A stretch of 64,000 nt of DNA, taken from positions 1 through 64,000 of the forward strand of contig NZ_JAFUHT010000006.1 of the NCBI RefSeq assembly GCF_017468685.1, read 5' to 3'. Within the stretch, counting starts at the first letter, position 1, and each line of letters starts with the position of its first letter. Below, piece by piece: positions 26,595 through 34,938 of this stretch. The position numbers were made by a program, and so were the translations under genes. A model generated the notes under the pieces. The model did not search any database. It was given only the letters and a program-made list of their open reading frames with translations, and had not been told where the DNA came from. The stretch comes from Methanobrevibacter sp. (GTDB taxonomy: Archaea > Methanobacteriota > Methanobacteria > Methanobacteriales > Methanobacteriaceae).

Positions 26595-27647
26595 ATGAAT
26601 ATGAAAGATATGTCAAAAAAGTTATTAGATAAAATTAACGAACTAGCCACACCAGTTAAAATAATGCACGTGTGCGGTTCACATGAACACACAATTATGG
26701 AGAATGGAATTAGAAGTCTCCTTCCAGAGGAAGTGGAAATCATTGCAGGACCAGGATGCCCTGTATGTGTAGTTCCATCACGTGAAATTGATGAAGCATT
26801 GGAATTGATTGATAAGGGAGTTACAATAACCACATTTGGAGACATGTTAAGGGTTCCGGGTTCTGAAAAATCCCTAGCAGATGCAAAAGCAGAAGGAGGA
26901 GATGTGAGAGTAGTATACGGAATCAATAGAGCTATTGAAATTGCTGAAAAAGTGGACAATGATGTTGCATTTATCTCAGCAGGATTTGAAACAACCGCTC
27001 CAACAACCGCTGCAGAACTGCTTGCAACACCTCCTGAAAACTTTTCAGTGCTTTCATGTCACAGATTAATCCCACCGGCAATCGACTTTTTAATCAACTC
27101 CGGTGAAACCAGCTTAAATGCATTAATCCAACCTGGACATGTATGTACCATAATCGGAACAAAACCATTCGAGTACTTCTCAACAGACTACGGAATTCCA
27201 CAAGCAGTAGCAGGATTCAACCCATTAGACATATTAATGTCAGTCTATATGATTTTAAGACAAATTCACAATGAAACACCGAAAATCGAAAATGAATACA
27301 AAAGAGCAGTGCGCGAAGAAGGAAACACCGTAGCAGTAGACATGATGGAACAGGTCTTTGATGTGGAATCAAGAGAATGGAGAGGATTTCCAAAAATACC
27401 AAATTCAATTTTAGAAGTTAAAAAAGAATTCAGTGACTTCAATGCACGTGAAAAATATGACATTGAAGTAAAAGACGTTAACGAAGCCCCAAAAGGCTGC
27501 ATCTGCGGACCTATCTTAAGAGGTCTTGCAAGACCTGAAGACTGCAAGTTATTTAGAAAAGCATGTAATCCTTTACATCCAATCGGAGCATGTATGGTAA
27601 GTAAGGAAGGAACCTGTAACATTGCGCACAGATATTCAAGGGGATAA
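26595..27647 (+). CDS. hypD: Hydrogenase maturation protein HypD
   Basis: HypD is the iron-sulfur scaffold that, with HypC, carries the Fe(CN)2CO group for NiFe hydrogenases. Visible motifs are HVCGSHEHT (Cys27), AGPGCPVCVVP (Cys55, Cys58), FISAGFETTAPTTA, RLIPPA and GHVCTIIG. The C-terminal Cys cluster CICGP..CKLFRKACNP..GACMVSKEGTCNI binds the 4Fe-4S cluster. Length (350 aa) is standard. Other hyp genes are absent here, as often in Methanobacteriales where they are scattered. The next gene starts 1 nt after its stop, implying coupling. Confidence 0.96.
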   Translation: MNMKDMSKKLLDKINELATPVKIMHVCGSHEHTIMENGIRSLLPEEVEIIAGPGCPVCVVPSREIDEALELIDKGVTITTFGDMLRVPGSEKSLADAKAEGGDVRVVYGINRAIEIAEKVDNDVAFISAGFETTAPTTAAELLATPPENFSVLSCHRLIPPAIDFLINSGETSLNALIQPGHVCTIIGTKPFEYFSTDYGIPQAVAGFNPLDILMSVYMILRQIHNETPKIENEYKRAVREEGNTVAVDMMEQVFDVESREWRGFPKIPNSILEVKKEFSDFNAREKYDIEVKDVNEAPKGCICGPILRGLARPEDCKLFRKACNPLHPIGACMVSKEGTCNIAHRYSRG

Positions 27648-27648
27648 A

Positions 27649-28353
27649 ATGGCAATAGAAGCAATAGCAGTAGATATCGACGGAACAATAACTGACGAAA
27701 AAAGACAAATCTGCATATCAGCAATCAAAGCATTAAGAAAAGCAGAAAATGCAGGAATTCCGACAATCATAGTTACAGGAAATGTTGTCAACTACGCCTA
27801 TGCAACCGAAGTACTTATAGGTTGTAGCGGAGGACTTGTTTGTGAAAATGGAGGAGTCGTTTTCAAGGAAGGTGAAAACAACAATGCCGTTGAAATAATG
27901 GTGGATAAGGACTTTGTAGCATCTGCTGAAAAACACCTGAAAGAGAAATTAGGTGAAAAATTCAACAGACATGCATCCCACGACAACATGTACCGATTAA
28001 CTGAAACAGTATTCTATAAAACAATAAGCAAAGAAGAAATTGCAGAGGCACTTGAAGATTTCAAATATTTGGATGAACTTGAAATCTATGACAGTGGTTT
28101 TGCACTCCACATTACAGATAAAAGAGTCAATAAAGGAACCTCACTTAGATACCTGTGTGAAAGAAACGGCATAAACATGGAAAATGTCATGGCAATCGGA
28201 GACAGTCAAAACGATGAAGATTTTCTAAAGGAAGTAGGTTATAAAATCGCTGTTGGAAATGCAGAAGACAAATTAAAAGAAATAAGCACATATACCTGTG
28301 AAAAATACTTTGGAGACGGCGTAGCAGAGGCTATTGAAAAATTTGCTTTGTAG
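27649..28353 (+). CDS. Phosphoglycolate phosphatase, archaeal HAD type
   Basis: This HAD phosphatase of 234 aa has motif I in AVDIDGTITDE, motif II in IIVTGN, and motif III/IV Lys and GDSQNDEDFLKEVGYKIAVGNA near the C-terminus. The C2-type cap and size match the archaeal TA0175/phosphoglycolate phosphatase group, also related to sucrose- and mannosyl-phosphate phosphatases. The 27649 ATG is used because the protein then begins directly at the first beta strand; earlier in-frame codons lie inside hypD. It forms an operon with hypD and the PmbA-type gene. Confidence 0.83.
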   Translation: MAIEAIAVDIDGTITDEKRQICISAIKALRKAENAGIPTIIVTGNVVNYAYATEVLIGCSGGLVCENGGVVFKEGENNNAVEIMVDKDFVASAEKHLKEKLGEKFNRHASHDNMYRLTETVFYKTISKEEIAEALEDFKYLDELEIYDSGFALHITDKRVNKGTSLRYLCERNGINMENVMAIGDSQNDEDFLKEVGYKIAVGNAEDKLKEISTYTCEKYFGDGVAEAIEKFAL

Positions 28354-28360
28354 TGATAAT

Positions 28361-29668
28361 ATGATTTATGAAATTGCAGAAGACATTAAAAAAGCAGTTG
28401 AAAACAAATGTGACGCTTACGAGATTTATATCGATGAAAACAAAACAATTGAATTGGATTCCCTGAAAGAGGAATTGAACTTTGCAAAAGAAGAGATAGA
28501 ATTAGGAGTTGGAGTCAGAGTTATTAAAGACAACAAACAGGGTTTTGCATTCACTTCAAATATGGATGAAATTGCAAAAACCGGTCTTAAAGCTATTGAC
28601 AACACCAAATTAACAAAAGTGGATGAAAACTATGCTTTTGCAGAAGTTGAAAAAGTAACAGAAGTTAAAAATGTTTATGATAAGAAATTCAATGATTTGA
28701 GCCTTGATGAAGCAGTTGAATTTTTGAAAAACACAATTTCTGCTGCAAGTGACAGTGGATGTGAAGTAACAGGCTCAGGTTTTAGTGCAAGCGAAGGAAG
28801 ATCATTGATTGTAAACTCAAATGATGTTTCAATTGAAAACGAAGGCACAGGATTTGGTCTGGGACTGTCTGTAACCATCCAAAAAGACGGTGAAATCGCA
28901 ACTGCATACAATTCACAATCTTCAAGATTGTTTGAACTTGACGGTGAAAAGTTAGCTAATGAAGTGTGTGACTTGGCAAAAAGCTCACTTAACACAAAAC
29001 CTGTTGAAACTGGAGATTATGATGTAGTTCTTGATTATTATGCTGCAACTGGACTTCTTCAAACATTCATAAGTGCTTTTAATGGAGAAAACGTGAGCAG
29101 AGGAAGATCCATCTTAAAAGATAAAATCGGAACAGAAATAGCAAATCCAACACTATCCATTATTGACAATCCATTGCTTGAAAAAGGACTCTTTACATCA
29201 AAATGTGATGATGAAGGAAGCGTTTCACAAAAAACCGATTTGATTAAAAATGGTGTTTTGAATTCATTCATCTATGACATCTACACTGCAAACTCCGAAG
29301 GCGTTAAAACAACCTCCAACGGACTTAGAGGGTCTTACCTTTCAACACCTACAATTTCACCGACAAATCTTCAGTTTGAATTCAGCGAAATGAAAGATTT
29401 ATCTGAAGTTGACAGCGGCGTTTTGACCACAAGCGTTTTAGGAGCACATACTGCCAATCCGATTTCCGGAGACTTTTCAGTTGAGGCAAGCAATGCTTTT
29501 AAAATTGAAAATGGTGAGCTGACAGACCCTATTAACAAAGCAATGATTTCCGGAAACATCTTTGAAATCATGAAAAGTGTAGAAGGATTAAAGTCTGAAA
29601 TAAAACAATACGGTTCCTACATCATTCCTAAATTATTAGTACACAATTTAAGAGTCGTAGGCCAATAG
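28361..29668 (+). CDS. TldD/PmbA family metallopeptidase-like protein
   Basis: This is a PmbA-type subunit of about 435 aa. Features include the N-terminal AEDIKKAVENKCDAYEIYIDENKTIE, VSIENEGTGFGLGLSVT and DVVLDYYAATGLLQTFISAFNGE. The C-terminal half has the TPTISPTNLQFEF and GVLTTSVLGAHTANPISGDFSVEASNAF region. PmbA lacks the HExxxH of TldD, and none is seen here; the pair processes modified peptides. The partner TldD is not in the window. It follows the phosphatase by 7 nt. Confidence 0.85.
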   Translation: MIYEIAEDIKKAVENKCDAYEIYIDENKTIELDSLKEELNFAKEEIELGVGVRVIKDNKQGFAFTSNMDEIAKTGLKAIDNTKLTKVDENYAFAEVEKVTEVKNVYDKKFNDLSLDEAVEFLKNTISAASDSGCEVTGSGFSASEGRSLIVNSNDVSIENEGTGFGLGLSVTIQKDGEIATAYNSQSSRLFELDGEKLANEVCDLAKSSLNTKPVETGDYDVVLDYYAATGLLQTFISAFNGENVSRGRSILKDKIGTEIANPTLSIIDNPLLEKGLFTSKCDDEGSVSQKTDLIKNGVLNSFIYDIYTANSEGVKTTSNGLRGSYLSTPTISPTNLQFEFSEMKDLSEVDSGVLTTSVLGAHTANPISGDFSVEASNAFKIENGELTDPINKAMISGNIFEIMKSVEGLKSEIKQYGSYIIPKLLVHNLRVVGQ

Positions 29669-29692
29669 AAAAAAAAGAATTTTTGAGAAAAA

Positions 29693-29944
29693 TTAGATTT
29701 TTTTCAATTTTTCTCTATATCTGTCAATTGTGTCGTGTGCAAACTCGATGTCCTTATAATCTTCAAGAGCTTCCTTATTTTCATCGAACAATTTAATTTT
29801 ATCATTTAAAACCTTATCCATTTCCTTATCTAATCTTTTTAATTGATTAGAATAGGAGTATTCTGTTTTTTGTATTTGAATATTGGTTTTTCGAGCGATT
29901 CTTTTTACTTCCTCATCCAAATCAAATTCATCTTTTTTAGCCAT
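29693..29944 (-). CDS. Small coiled-coil hypothetical protein
   Basis: This is a highly charged protein of 83 aa with heptad-like spacing through RIARKTNIQIQKTEYSYSNQLKRLDKEMDKVLNDKIKLFDENKEAL, predicted as one long coiled coil. There is no signal peptide and no known domain. GGTGAT precedes the ATG at good spacing, which supports real translation. It lies 8 nt after the GyrI-like gene, so the two are probably co-transcribed. Function unknown. Confidence 0.6.
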   Translation of the reverse strand: MAKKDEFDLDEEVKRIARKTNIQIQKTEYSYSNQLKRLDKEMDKVLNDKIKLFDENKEALEDYKDIEFAHDTIDRYREKLKKI

Positions 29945-29952
29945 GATATCAC

Positions 29953-30414
29953 CTACATTTCAATGATAGGCAATTGGATTTCAGTGATGAAATCATTTTC
30001 ATCATCACAGTTATGGAAACCTCTTATAAGCACTTCTTTTGGAGATCCGATAATATCATAATGATTAGCCTGCGCGATTTCAACCAATTCAGCATAAGTG
30101 TCCATTATATTATCTGTAGACCCGTAATGAGTTCCTGCCAAAACCTTGTTTTCAATCATGTCCACAACACGAATCCTTTCTGTTTCATCAGGATCATCTT
30201 TTACAGGAATGCTTACATCATAAACAACATCACCTTCGTTTACTTCATGTCTTGGTGAGAAATAAACAATAAATGGTTCACCATCAGTTTTAATATCTTC
30301 TGTATCAACCCAATCCATCAATATGGAAAAAAATACGCCAATATCTGATTTTGGAGTTTTACAATTAATAACCGCTAATTTTTGTTCTGGAATTACTTTT
30401 ACTTCATAATCCAT
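29953..30414 (-). CDS. GyrI-like effector-binding domain protein
   Basis: The 153-aa protein matches the stand-alone AraC/BmrR effector-binding (SOUL/GyrI-like) fold. The sequence opens YEVKVIPEQKLAVINCKTPKSDIGVFFSILMDWV, then has the characteristic PFIVYFSPRHEVNEGDVVYDVSIPV and ends with RGFHNCDDENDFITEIQLPI. Such domains bind small hydrophobic molecules or hydrolyse them. No DNA-binding domain is attached. It is followed by a small coiled-coil gene and preceded by moeA on the same strand with about 25 nt between. Confidence 0.75.
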   Translation of the reverse strand: MDYEVKVIPEQKLAVINCKTPKSDIGVFFSILMDWVDTEDIKTDGEPFIVYFSPRHEVNEGDVVYDVSIPVKDDPDETERIRVVDMIENKVLAGTHYGSTDNIMDTYAELVEIAQANHYDIIGSPKEVLIRGFHNCDDENDFITEIQLPIIEM

Positions 30415-30439
30415 AATAACACCTACTTAAATTATAATT

Positions 30440-31663
30440 TTAATTGAATAAATATACTTCTACTTCTTCGCCTTCATCTACAAGTTCAACTAGTTTTGGG
30501 ATTTTCACATAACCATCAGCAGTGGAAAGGGAGAATATTGCTCCAGAATCCTTGAATATAGGTTGAATATTTTCATCTTCGACTTTTACAAGCTGATATT
30601 GCATTCTTCCAACTTGTGAGTGGATTCTTTTAGTTATTCTGCCTTTGACTGTTTTAAGCTCAAAGTTCTTGTCTATTCCTGCAAGTCTTGTTAACGGTTC
30701 GGCCACAAATGCATTGAATATCATTAATGCAGATACGGGATTGCCAGGTAATCCTATTACAATTTTTCCATCGATTACTCCAACTATTGTTGGTTTCCCC
30801 GGCTGAACTGAGATTCCATGAATGTGAACTTCACCCAATTCATCAAGAACGTGCTTTAACACATCTCCAAGACCTGCGGATGTTCCTCCTGAGCAGAATA
30901 GTATATCTACTTCCTCAAGAGATTTTATGATTTTCTCTTTTACTTCATCATAGTTGTCCCTCATTACGCCCAAGAATTTTGCATCTGCACCACAGGAAAC
31001 GGCATCGTTTTTAATCATTCCGCCGTTTACATCATAGATTTTTCCATATTCCAATTCCTCACCCTGAAGTGTGATTTCATTTCCGGACGAGACTATACCA
31101 ACACTTGGTTTTTTATACACTTCAATGGTTTCAAAGCCCTGTGACAGCAAAACTCCAATTTTACCAGGGTTTAGGAAATCTCCTTTTTTAAGGATTAAGT
31201 TGCCTTCTTCAATGTCTGAACCCTTTTTAGCAACATCCTGAGTTGGAGTGGCAGTGGTTAACAAATTAACTTTTCCATCCAATTTTTCAGCATATTCAAC
31301 CATTACAACTGCATCTGCACCTTCAGGCATTGCAGCACCAGTACTTATTTCAATGCACTTGCCGACTTCAACAATCTTATCAGTAGTTGCACCGGCTTCG
31401 AGAAAATCAATGACTTCCAAAGTATTTGGAGATTCCTCTGATGCTCCAAAACTATCTGATGAAAGAATAGCGAACCCATCCTTTAATGCCTTGTCGAATG
31501 GTGGGAAATCCATTCTTGAGTAAACATCTTCAAATAAAACTCTGCCATAAGCTTCAGTGACTAAAATCTCTTCGCTTTCGGCTTTTAAGTTCTCATCAAA
31601 TAATTCTTGAATAATATCAATAGCTTCATCGCATTCCTTAATTTTTAAAAATTCAGTTCCCAT
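30440..31663 (-). CDS. moeA: Molybdopterin molybdenumtransferase MoeA
   Basis: MoeA inserts molybdate or tungstate into adenylated molybdopterin, needed for formylmethanofuran dehydrogenase. The N-terminal domain has AYGRVLFEDVYSRMDFPPFDKALKDGFAI. The MoCF-binding domain carries VGIVSSGNEI, YDVNGGMI, and DILFCSGGTSAGLGDVLKHVL, followed by QPGKPTIVGVIDGKIVIGLPGNPVSALMIF. A C-terminal beta domain completes about 407 aa. The 31663 ATG follows GTGAG at good spacing. Many archaea have two MoeA copies; whether this is the Mo or W version is not visible. Confidence 0.93.
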   Translation of the reverse strand: MGTEFLKIKECDEAIDIIQELFDENLKAESEEILVTEAYGRVLFEDVYSRMDFPPFDKALKDGFAILSSDSFGASEESPNTLEVIDFLEAGATTDKIVEVGKCIEISTGAAMPEGADAVVMVEYAEKLDGKVNLLTTATPTQDVAKKGSDIEEGNLILKKGDFLNPGKIGVLLSQGFETIEVYKKPSVGIVSSGNEITLQGEELEYGKIYDVNGGMIKNDAVSCGADAKFLGVMRDNYDEVKEKIIKSLEEVDILFCSGGTSAGLGDVLKHVLDELGEVHIHGISVQPGKPTIVGVIDGKIVIGLPGNPVSALMIFNAFVAEPLTRLAGIDKNFELKTVKGRITKRIHSQVGRMQYQLVKVEDENIQPIFKDSGAIFSLSTADGYVKIPKLVELVDEGEEVEVYLFN

Positions 31664-31767
31664 AAAACTCACTTATATAAAATCCAATAAATTAATATAT
31701 AATATATTAATATAAATATAAATAATTTAATCTTATAGATATATTCTATTATTTTGGAGGAGAGTAT

Positions 31768-32073
31768 TTGTCAAGACCTAATAACAATCAACAACAAGAG
31801 TACAGAAGAGTAAGAACTCCTAAAAAAGGAGAAATACCTGGAGTAGTCGAACAAATCATGGGACACGGTAAATTAAAAGTCCGTTGTGCAGATGGAAATA
31901 TTAGAATGACCAGAATCCCTGGAAAAATGAAAAAACGTATTTGGATTCGTGAAGGAGATGTAATCCTTGTAAAACCATGGGATTTCCAATCTGATGAAAA
32001 AGCAGATGTAATTTGGAGATACACAAAAACTGAGTCCAACTGGCTTGAAAGAAAAGGCTACTTAAAAATGTAG
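31768..32073 (+). CDS. Translation initiation factor aIF1A
   Basis: This 101-aa S1/OB-fold protein opens the ribosomal A site during initiation. VRTPKKGEIPGVVEQIMGHGKLKVRCADGNIRMTRIPGKMKKRIWIREGDVILVKPWDFQSDEKADVIWRY contains all conserved eIF1A blocks. The start is a TTG at 31768, placed by a strong GGAGGAGAG just upstream; no ATG gives the conserved N-terminus. It heads the aIF1A-rio1-KH cluster conserved across euryarchaea. Confidence 0.95.
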   Translation: MSRPNNNQQQEYRRVRTPKKGEIPGVVEQIMGHGKLKVRCADGNIRMTRIPGKMKKRIWIREGDVILVKPWDFQSDEKADVIWRYTKTESNWLERKGYLKM

Positions 32074-32099
32074 TCTCACCCACTTATTTTTTTGATTAT

Positions 32100-32873
32100 A
32101 TGGATCCTAAAGTAGCCAAAGCAGACAAAAAGCATGCAAAAATTCATTCTGAAAAAAGAAGAAAAGACAATTCCGAGAGAAAAACCGGAAATGAAATTTT
32201 TGACAAGATTACTTTAGAGACTTTATACAAATTAGCTAACCAAGGATACATTGATATTTTAAACGGTGCAATAAGTACCGGTAAAGAAGCAAACGTGCTT
32301 ACAGGCATTACAGATGATGAAAAGTTCGTTGCAGTTAAAATTTACAGGATTGCAACATCTGATTTTAAAAAGATGGATTACTACCTGAAAGGCGATCCGA
32401 GATTCAACGTCAAAACCAAAAACAAAAGGAAAATCATATATTCATGGGTTACAAAGGAGTTTAAGAACTTGACCCGTCTTTATGATGCTGGAGTGACTGT
32501 TCCAAAACCTATAACAAGTGCAAACAATGTTTTACTTATAGAATTTATCGGCGATGAAGATGGAAACCCCTCACAGCCTGTTAAAAACCAGCCCCCTGAA
32601 AATCCGGATGAATTCTGGAACTTATTATTGGTTGAATTGAAAAAATTCGTTAATGAAGCAAAACTGGTTCATGGTGATTTATCCAATTATAATATCCTTA
32701 ATTTAAATGAAAAACCTGTTATTATTGACGTTTCACAGTCAGTTGTTTTAGACAATCCTATTTCAAAGGAACTGCTTGAAAGAGACATTAACACACTTGT
32801 TCGTGAATACACCAAACTCGGCGTTAAAACTAGTTTTGAAGAAGTTTGGGAATATGTTAATCCCAAATTTTAA
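32100..32873 (+). CDS. rio1: RIO1 serine kinase
   Basis: This atypical protein kinase of 257 aa acts in small-subunit ribosome maturation. A basic N-terminus is followed by the RIO nucleotide loop ISTGKEANVLTG, the Lys in FVAVKIYRI, the catalytic loop LVHGDLSNYN and the metal-binding IDVSQSVVLDNP. The long RIO signature with the flexible loop around KTKNKRKIIYSWVTKEFKNL is present. It lies between aIF1A and the KH gene with short gaps, in line with a joint role in 30S assembly and initiation. Confidence 0.95.
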   Translation: MDPKVAKADKKHAKIHSEKRRKDNSERKTGNEIFDKITLETLYKLANQGYIDILNGAISTGKEANVLTGITDDEKFVAVKIYRIATSDFKKMDYYLKGDPRFNVKTKNKRKIIYSWVTKEFKNLTRLYDAGVTVPKPITSANNVLLIEFIGDEDGNPSQPVKNQPPENPDEFWNLLLVELKKFVNEAKLVHGDLSNYNILNLNEKPVIIDVSQSVVLDNPISKELLERDINTLVREYTKLGVKTSFEEVWEYVNPKF

Positions 32874-32923
32874 ATAATTTCAGATTAAATAACTATTATT
32901 AATTCTAATTAAAGGTGATATTT

Positions 32924-33541
32924 ATGCCCGAAACAGATTATTTAAAAATACCTCAAAACAGAGTTGGGGCTTTAATCGGAAGCAATGGTAAAGTGAAAAA
33001 ATCCATTGAAAATGCAACTGGAACCATCCTTGATATTGACAGCGATGAAGGTACAGTTTACATTACACCAAGAGATGATATGGAGGATCCATTAGGGGTT
33101 TGGAATGCAAACCATATCGTAAAGGCAGTTGCACGTGGATTCAACCCGGAAGTTGCACTTAAACTTGTAAGTGATGAAATTTATCTGGAAGTTATCAGCT
33201 TGCCATTATACATTGGAAAATCCAAAAAGGCCCTTGCAAGACATAAAGGTAGAATTATTGGAAAAGACGGAAAAACACGTGAAATAATTATGGAAATGGC
33301 TGAAGTCGACATGGCAATTTATGGAAAAACCGTTTCACTCATCGGTGAAATGGACAATATCATGGTTGCAAAAGAAGCCATTGAAATGATTTTAAATGGA
33401 TCCAGACACAAATCAGTCTACGGATTTTTAGAACATAAAAAAGAAACATTGAAAATGAAGGAATTCAAAGACCTTGTTGGAATTGAAGACGATAAAATCG
33501 AATTCAAGGACGGCATAGACTTTGATGAAAAAGACTTTTAG
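32924..33541 (+). CDS. KH-domain RNA-binding protein (Dim2/Pno1-like)
   Basis: This protein of about 205 aa has two KH domains. The first GxxG loop is in [16 protein letters not shown], the second in [32 protein letters not shown]. These are the hallmarks of archaeal homologues of Dim2/Pno1, a late 18S/16S assembly factor. GGTGAT directly precedes the 32924 ATG; an upstream GTG falls inside that ribosome binding site and is rejected. It is third in the aIF1A-rio1-KH operon. Confidence 0.9.
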   Translation: MPETDYLKIPQNRVGALIGSNGKVKKSIENATGTILDIDSDEGTVYITPRDDMEDPLGVWNANHIVKAVARGFNPEVALKLVSDEIYLEVISLPLYIGKSKKALARHKGRIIGKDGKTREIIMEMAEVDMAIYGKTVSLIGEMDNIMVAKEAIEMILNGSRHKSVYGFLEHKKETLKMKEFKDLVGIEDDKIEFKDGIDFDEKDF

Positions 33542-33583
33542 GAGTTTAATACTCCTAAAATACTAATTATTTCTGAACATACT

Positions 33584-33796
33584 CTAACATTCATATAGAA
33601 AGGACATTGCTTCAGGATTAACAATAATTCCTCTTTTGGCAAAAAGTTCTTTAAGTTTATATTTTCCTGTTGGAATATTAGGATTTTTAATTTTATCTTG
33701 CACTTTTTTTCTGTATTCTTGAGAAAGTAATTTAGTTTTATTATAACCAGCATCCCTTACTACAAGCACAGGTTCAAATTCATTATTATTACTCAT
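33584..33796 (-). CDS. Small hypothetical protein
   Basis: The 70-aa protein is basic in its middle (NKTKLLSQEYRKKVQDKIKNP) and ends in SFLYEC. It has no membrane segment and no recognised domain; the pattern of a predicted helix followed by YKLKELFAKRGIIV could be a small helix-turn-helix-like or degron-like fold, but that is not established. AGGAGAT lies at a good distance upstream of the ATG. It sits on the opposite strand to its neighbours, downstream of a broken JAB-like gene, within an insert between the KH and top6B genes. Confidence 0.5.
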   Translation of the reverse strand: MSNNNEFEPVLVVRDAGYNKTKLLSQEYRKKVQDKIKNPNIPTGKYKLKELFAKRGIIVNPEAMSFLYEC

Positions 33797-33883
33797 TTAT
33801 ATATCTCCTAACTAATTTAATATTTATAAAATCATTATTTAAATAATCTAGTAGAAAATCACCATAAACCTTGTTAAGATTAT

Positions 33884-34246
33884 CTAAAAACAAATAATCT
33901 TTTCAAAATTATTACAGGAATCTTCATAAACTAAATTAAAATAACCGTCAACATTTTTTCGAATTTCTGCAATTGTTTCATCATCAAAAATCATTTCATT
34001 TGACTTCAAAATCCATAATTCCTCTTGAGAAGAAATCAATTCAAATTCTTCAAATTCTAAACCTAACATCTGAAAATTTTTGCTAGATGGAGGTGAACAG
34101 AATTGTTTCGGATGATTATGAAGAGATGCAATATGCATTGTTTTTAAAAACTCCGGATATACCTCAGATTCAACTTTATCTTCAAAATCATCTGAAAAAT
34201 TGCATGATATAATATTTCCTGTTTCATAATCAAACAATATCTGCAT
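33884..34246 (-). CDS. JAB/MPN-like metalloprotease fragment (C-terminal part)
   Basis: The 120-aa reading frame starts ILFDYETGNIISC and contains HIASLHNHPKQFCSPPSSKNF, matching the JAB metal-binding pattern H-x-HP-x(n)-P-S-x-x-[DN] with Asn at the last position. JAB proteases remove ubiquitin-like modifiers or cut small peptides. The frame has a TGA directly before its ATG and no recognisable ribosome binding site. The upstream overlapping frame (34144-34521) looks like its missing N-terminal part. A single-base loss near 34247 would explain the split. Alternatively this is a separate overlapping gene. Confidence 0.5.
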   Translation of the reverse strand: MQILFDYETGNIISCNFSDDFEDKVESEVYPEFLKTMHIASLHNHPKQFCSPPSSKNFQMLGLEFEEFELISSQEELWILKSNEMIFDDETIAEIRKNVDGYFNLVYEDSCNNFEKIICF

Positions 34247-34521
34247 TCATATGGCAAATCAATTGTTTTTCTTCTGAACATATCAACTGTTTTGACAGCC
34301 TGTGGAGAAAATTCATCCGGAAGATCATCTTTTGTTATAGGTGAAATTTCCCAATTAATCTCAAGATGCCTGTATCGTTCATATTCTGGGTCAGTCAGTT
34401 TAACAGTAACTGGAATCAAAAAACCTCCTCGTGTATCTTTTCTGCATTCATTCATTGATCTGGCCAAATCATCCAAATGCAACTTATGTACTATTCCTTT
34501 TAATGAACTTACAAATATCAT
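34144..34521 (-). CDS. N-terminal part of a frame-broken JAB-like gene
   Basis: This frame codes sensible protein from MIFVSSLKGIVHKLHLDDLARSMNECRK through GGFLIPVTVKLTDPEYERYRHLEINWEISPITKDDLPDEFSPQAVKTVDMF to IDLPYE. It then runs about 100 nt further out of frame through the next gene as low-quality Ile/Leu/Lys-rich sequence. Reading CCATATGAATG as if one A were missing joins PYE directly to MQILFDYETG of the JAB-like frame. The best view is one gene of about 210 codons with a frameshift, either real or a sequence error. No domain is recognised in this part. Confidence 0.45.
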   Translation of the reverse strand: MIFVSSLKGIVHKLHLDDLARSMNECRKDTRGGFLIPVTVKLTDPEYERYRHLEINWEISPITKDDLPDEFSPQAVKTVDMFRRKTIDLPYECRYCLIMKQEILYHAIFQMILKIKLNLRYIRSF

Positions 34522-34584
34522 ACTAATTAAATTTATATCGGGTTTTATATAAAGGTTTACTTTTAAATCAAAGCAATTTTTCAA

Positions 34585-34938
34585 GGTGAAAACAATTTTT
34601 CAAACTCATACAACTTTTTCTTTAATGATAATATAACAAAATATTAAGTCAAATTTTTATTATCAAAGAAATATTACACAATTAAATCAATTTTAATGAC
34701 ACTTTACTGTAAAAATTATATTAATACTTGAAAACTTTTATATACTGTAACAAACATATATAGATAACATAGTGCAAATACTATATTTTCTACATGTTTT
34801 TAAATTATTATTTTACCACATATTTAAACAAGCCAGATAGGGTAGGGTATGAATATTACTTTTCAAATGCTCTCTCACTTTATTTAAATATAGTCATTAT
34901 AATAAAATTAAACATATTAAAAATAAGGAGGAAAAATT
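34585..34938 (+). promoter_or_regulatory. Upstream region of top6B with TATA boxes
   Basis: These 354 bp hold no gene. TTTATTTAAATATAG near 34880-34894 provides a TATA-like box whose start would fall near 34910, with a leader of about 30 nt that includes the strong AAGGAGG before the TTG start. A second good box, CTTTTATATACTG at 34735-34747, lies about 170 bp further upstream and may give a longer leader. The rest is AT-rich with no clear fold. Confidence 0.45.
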
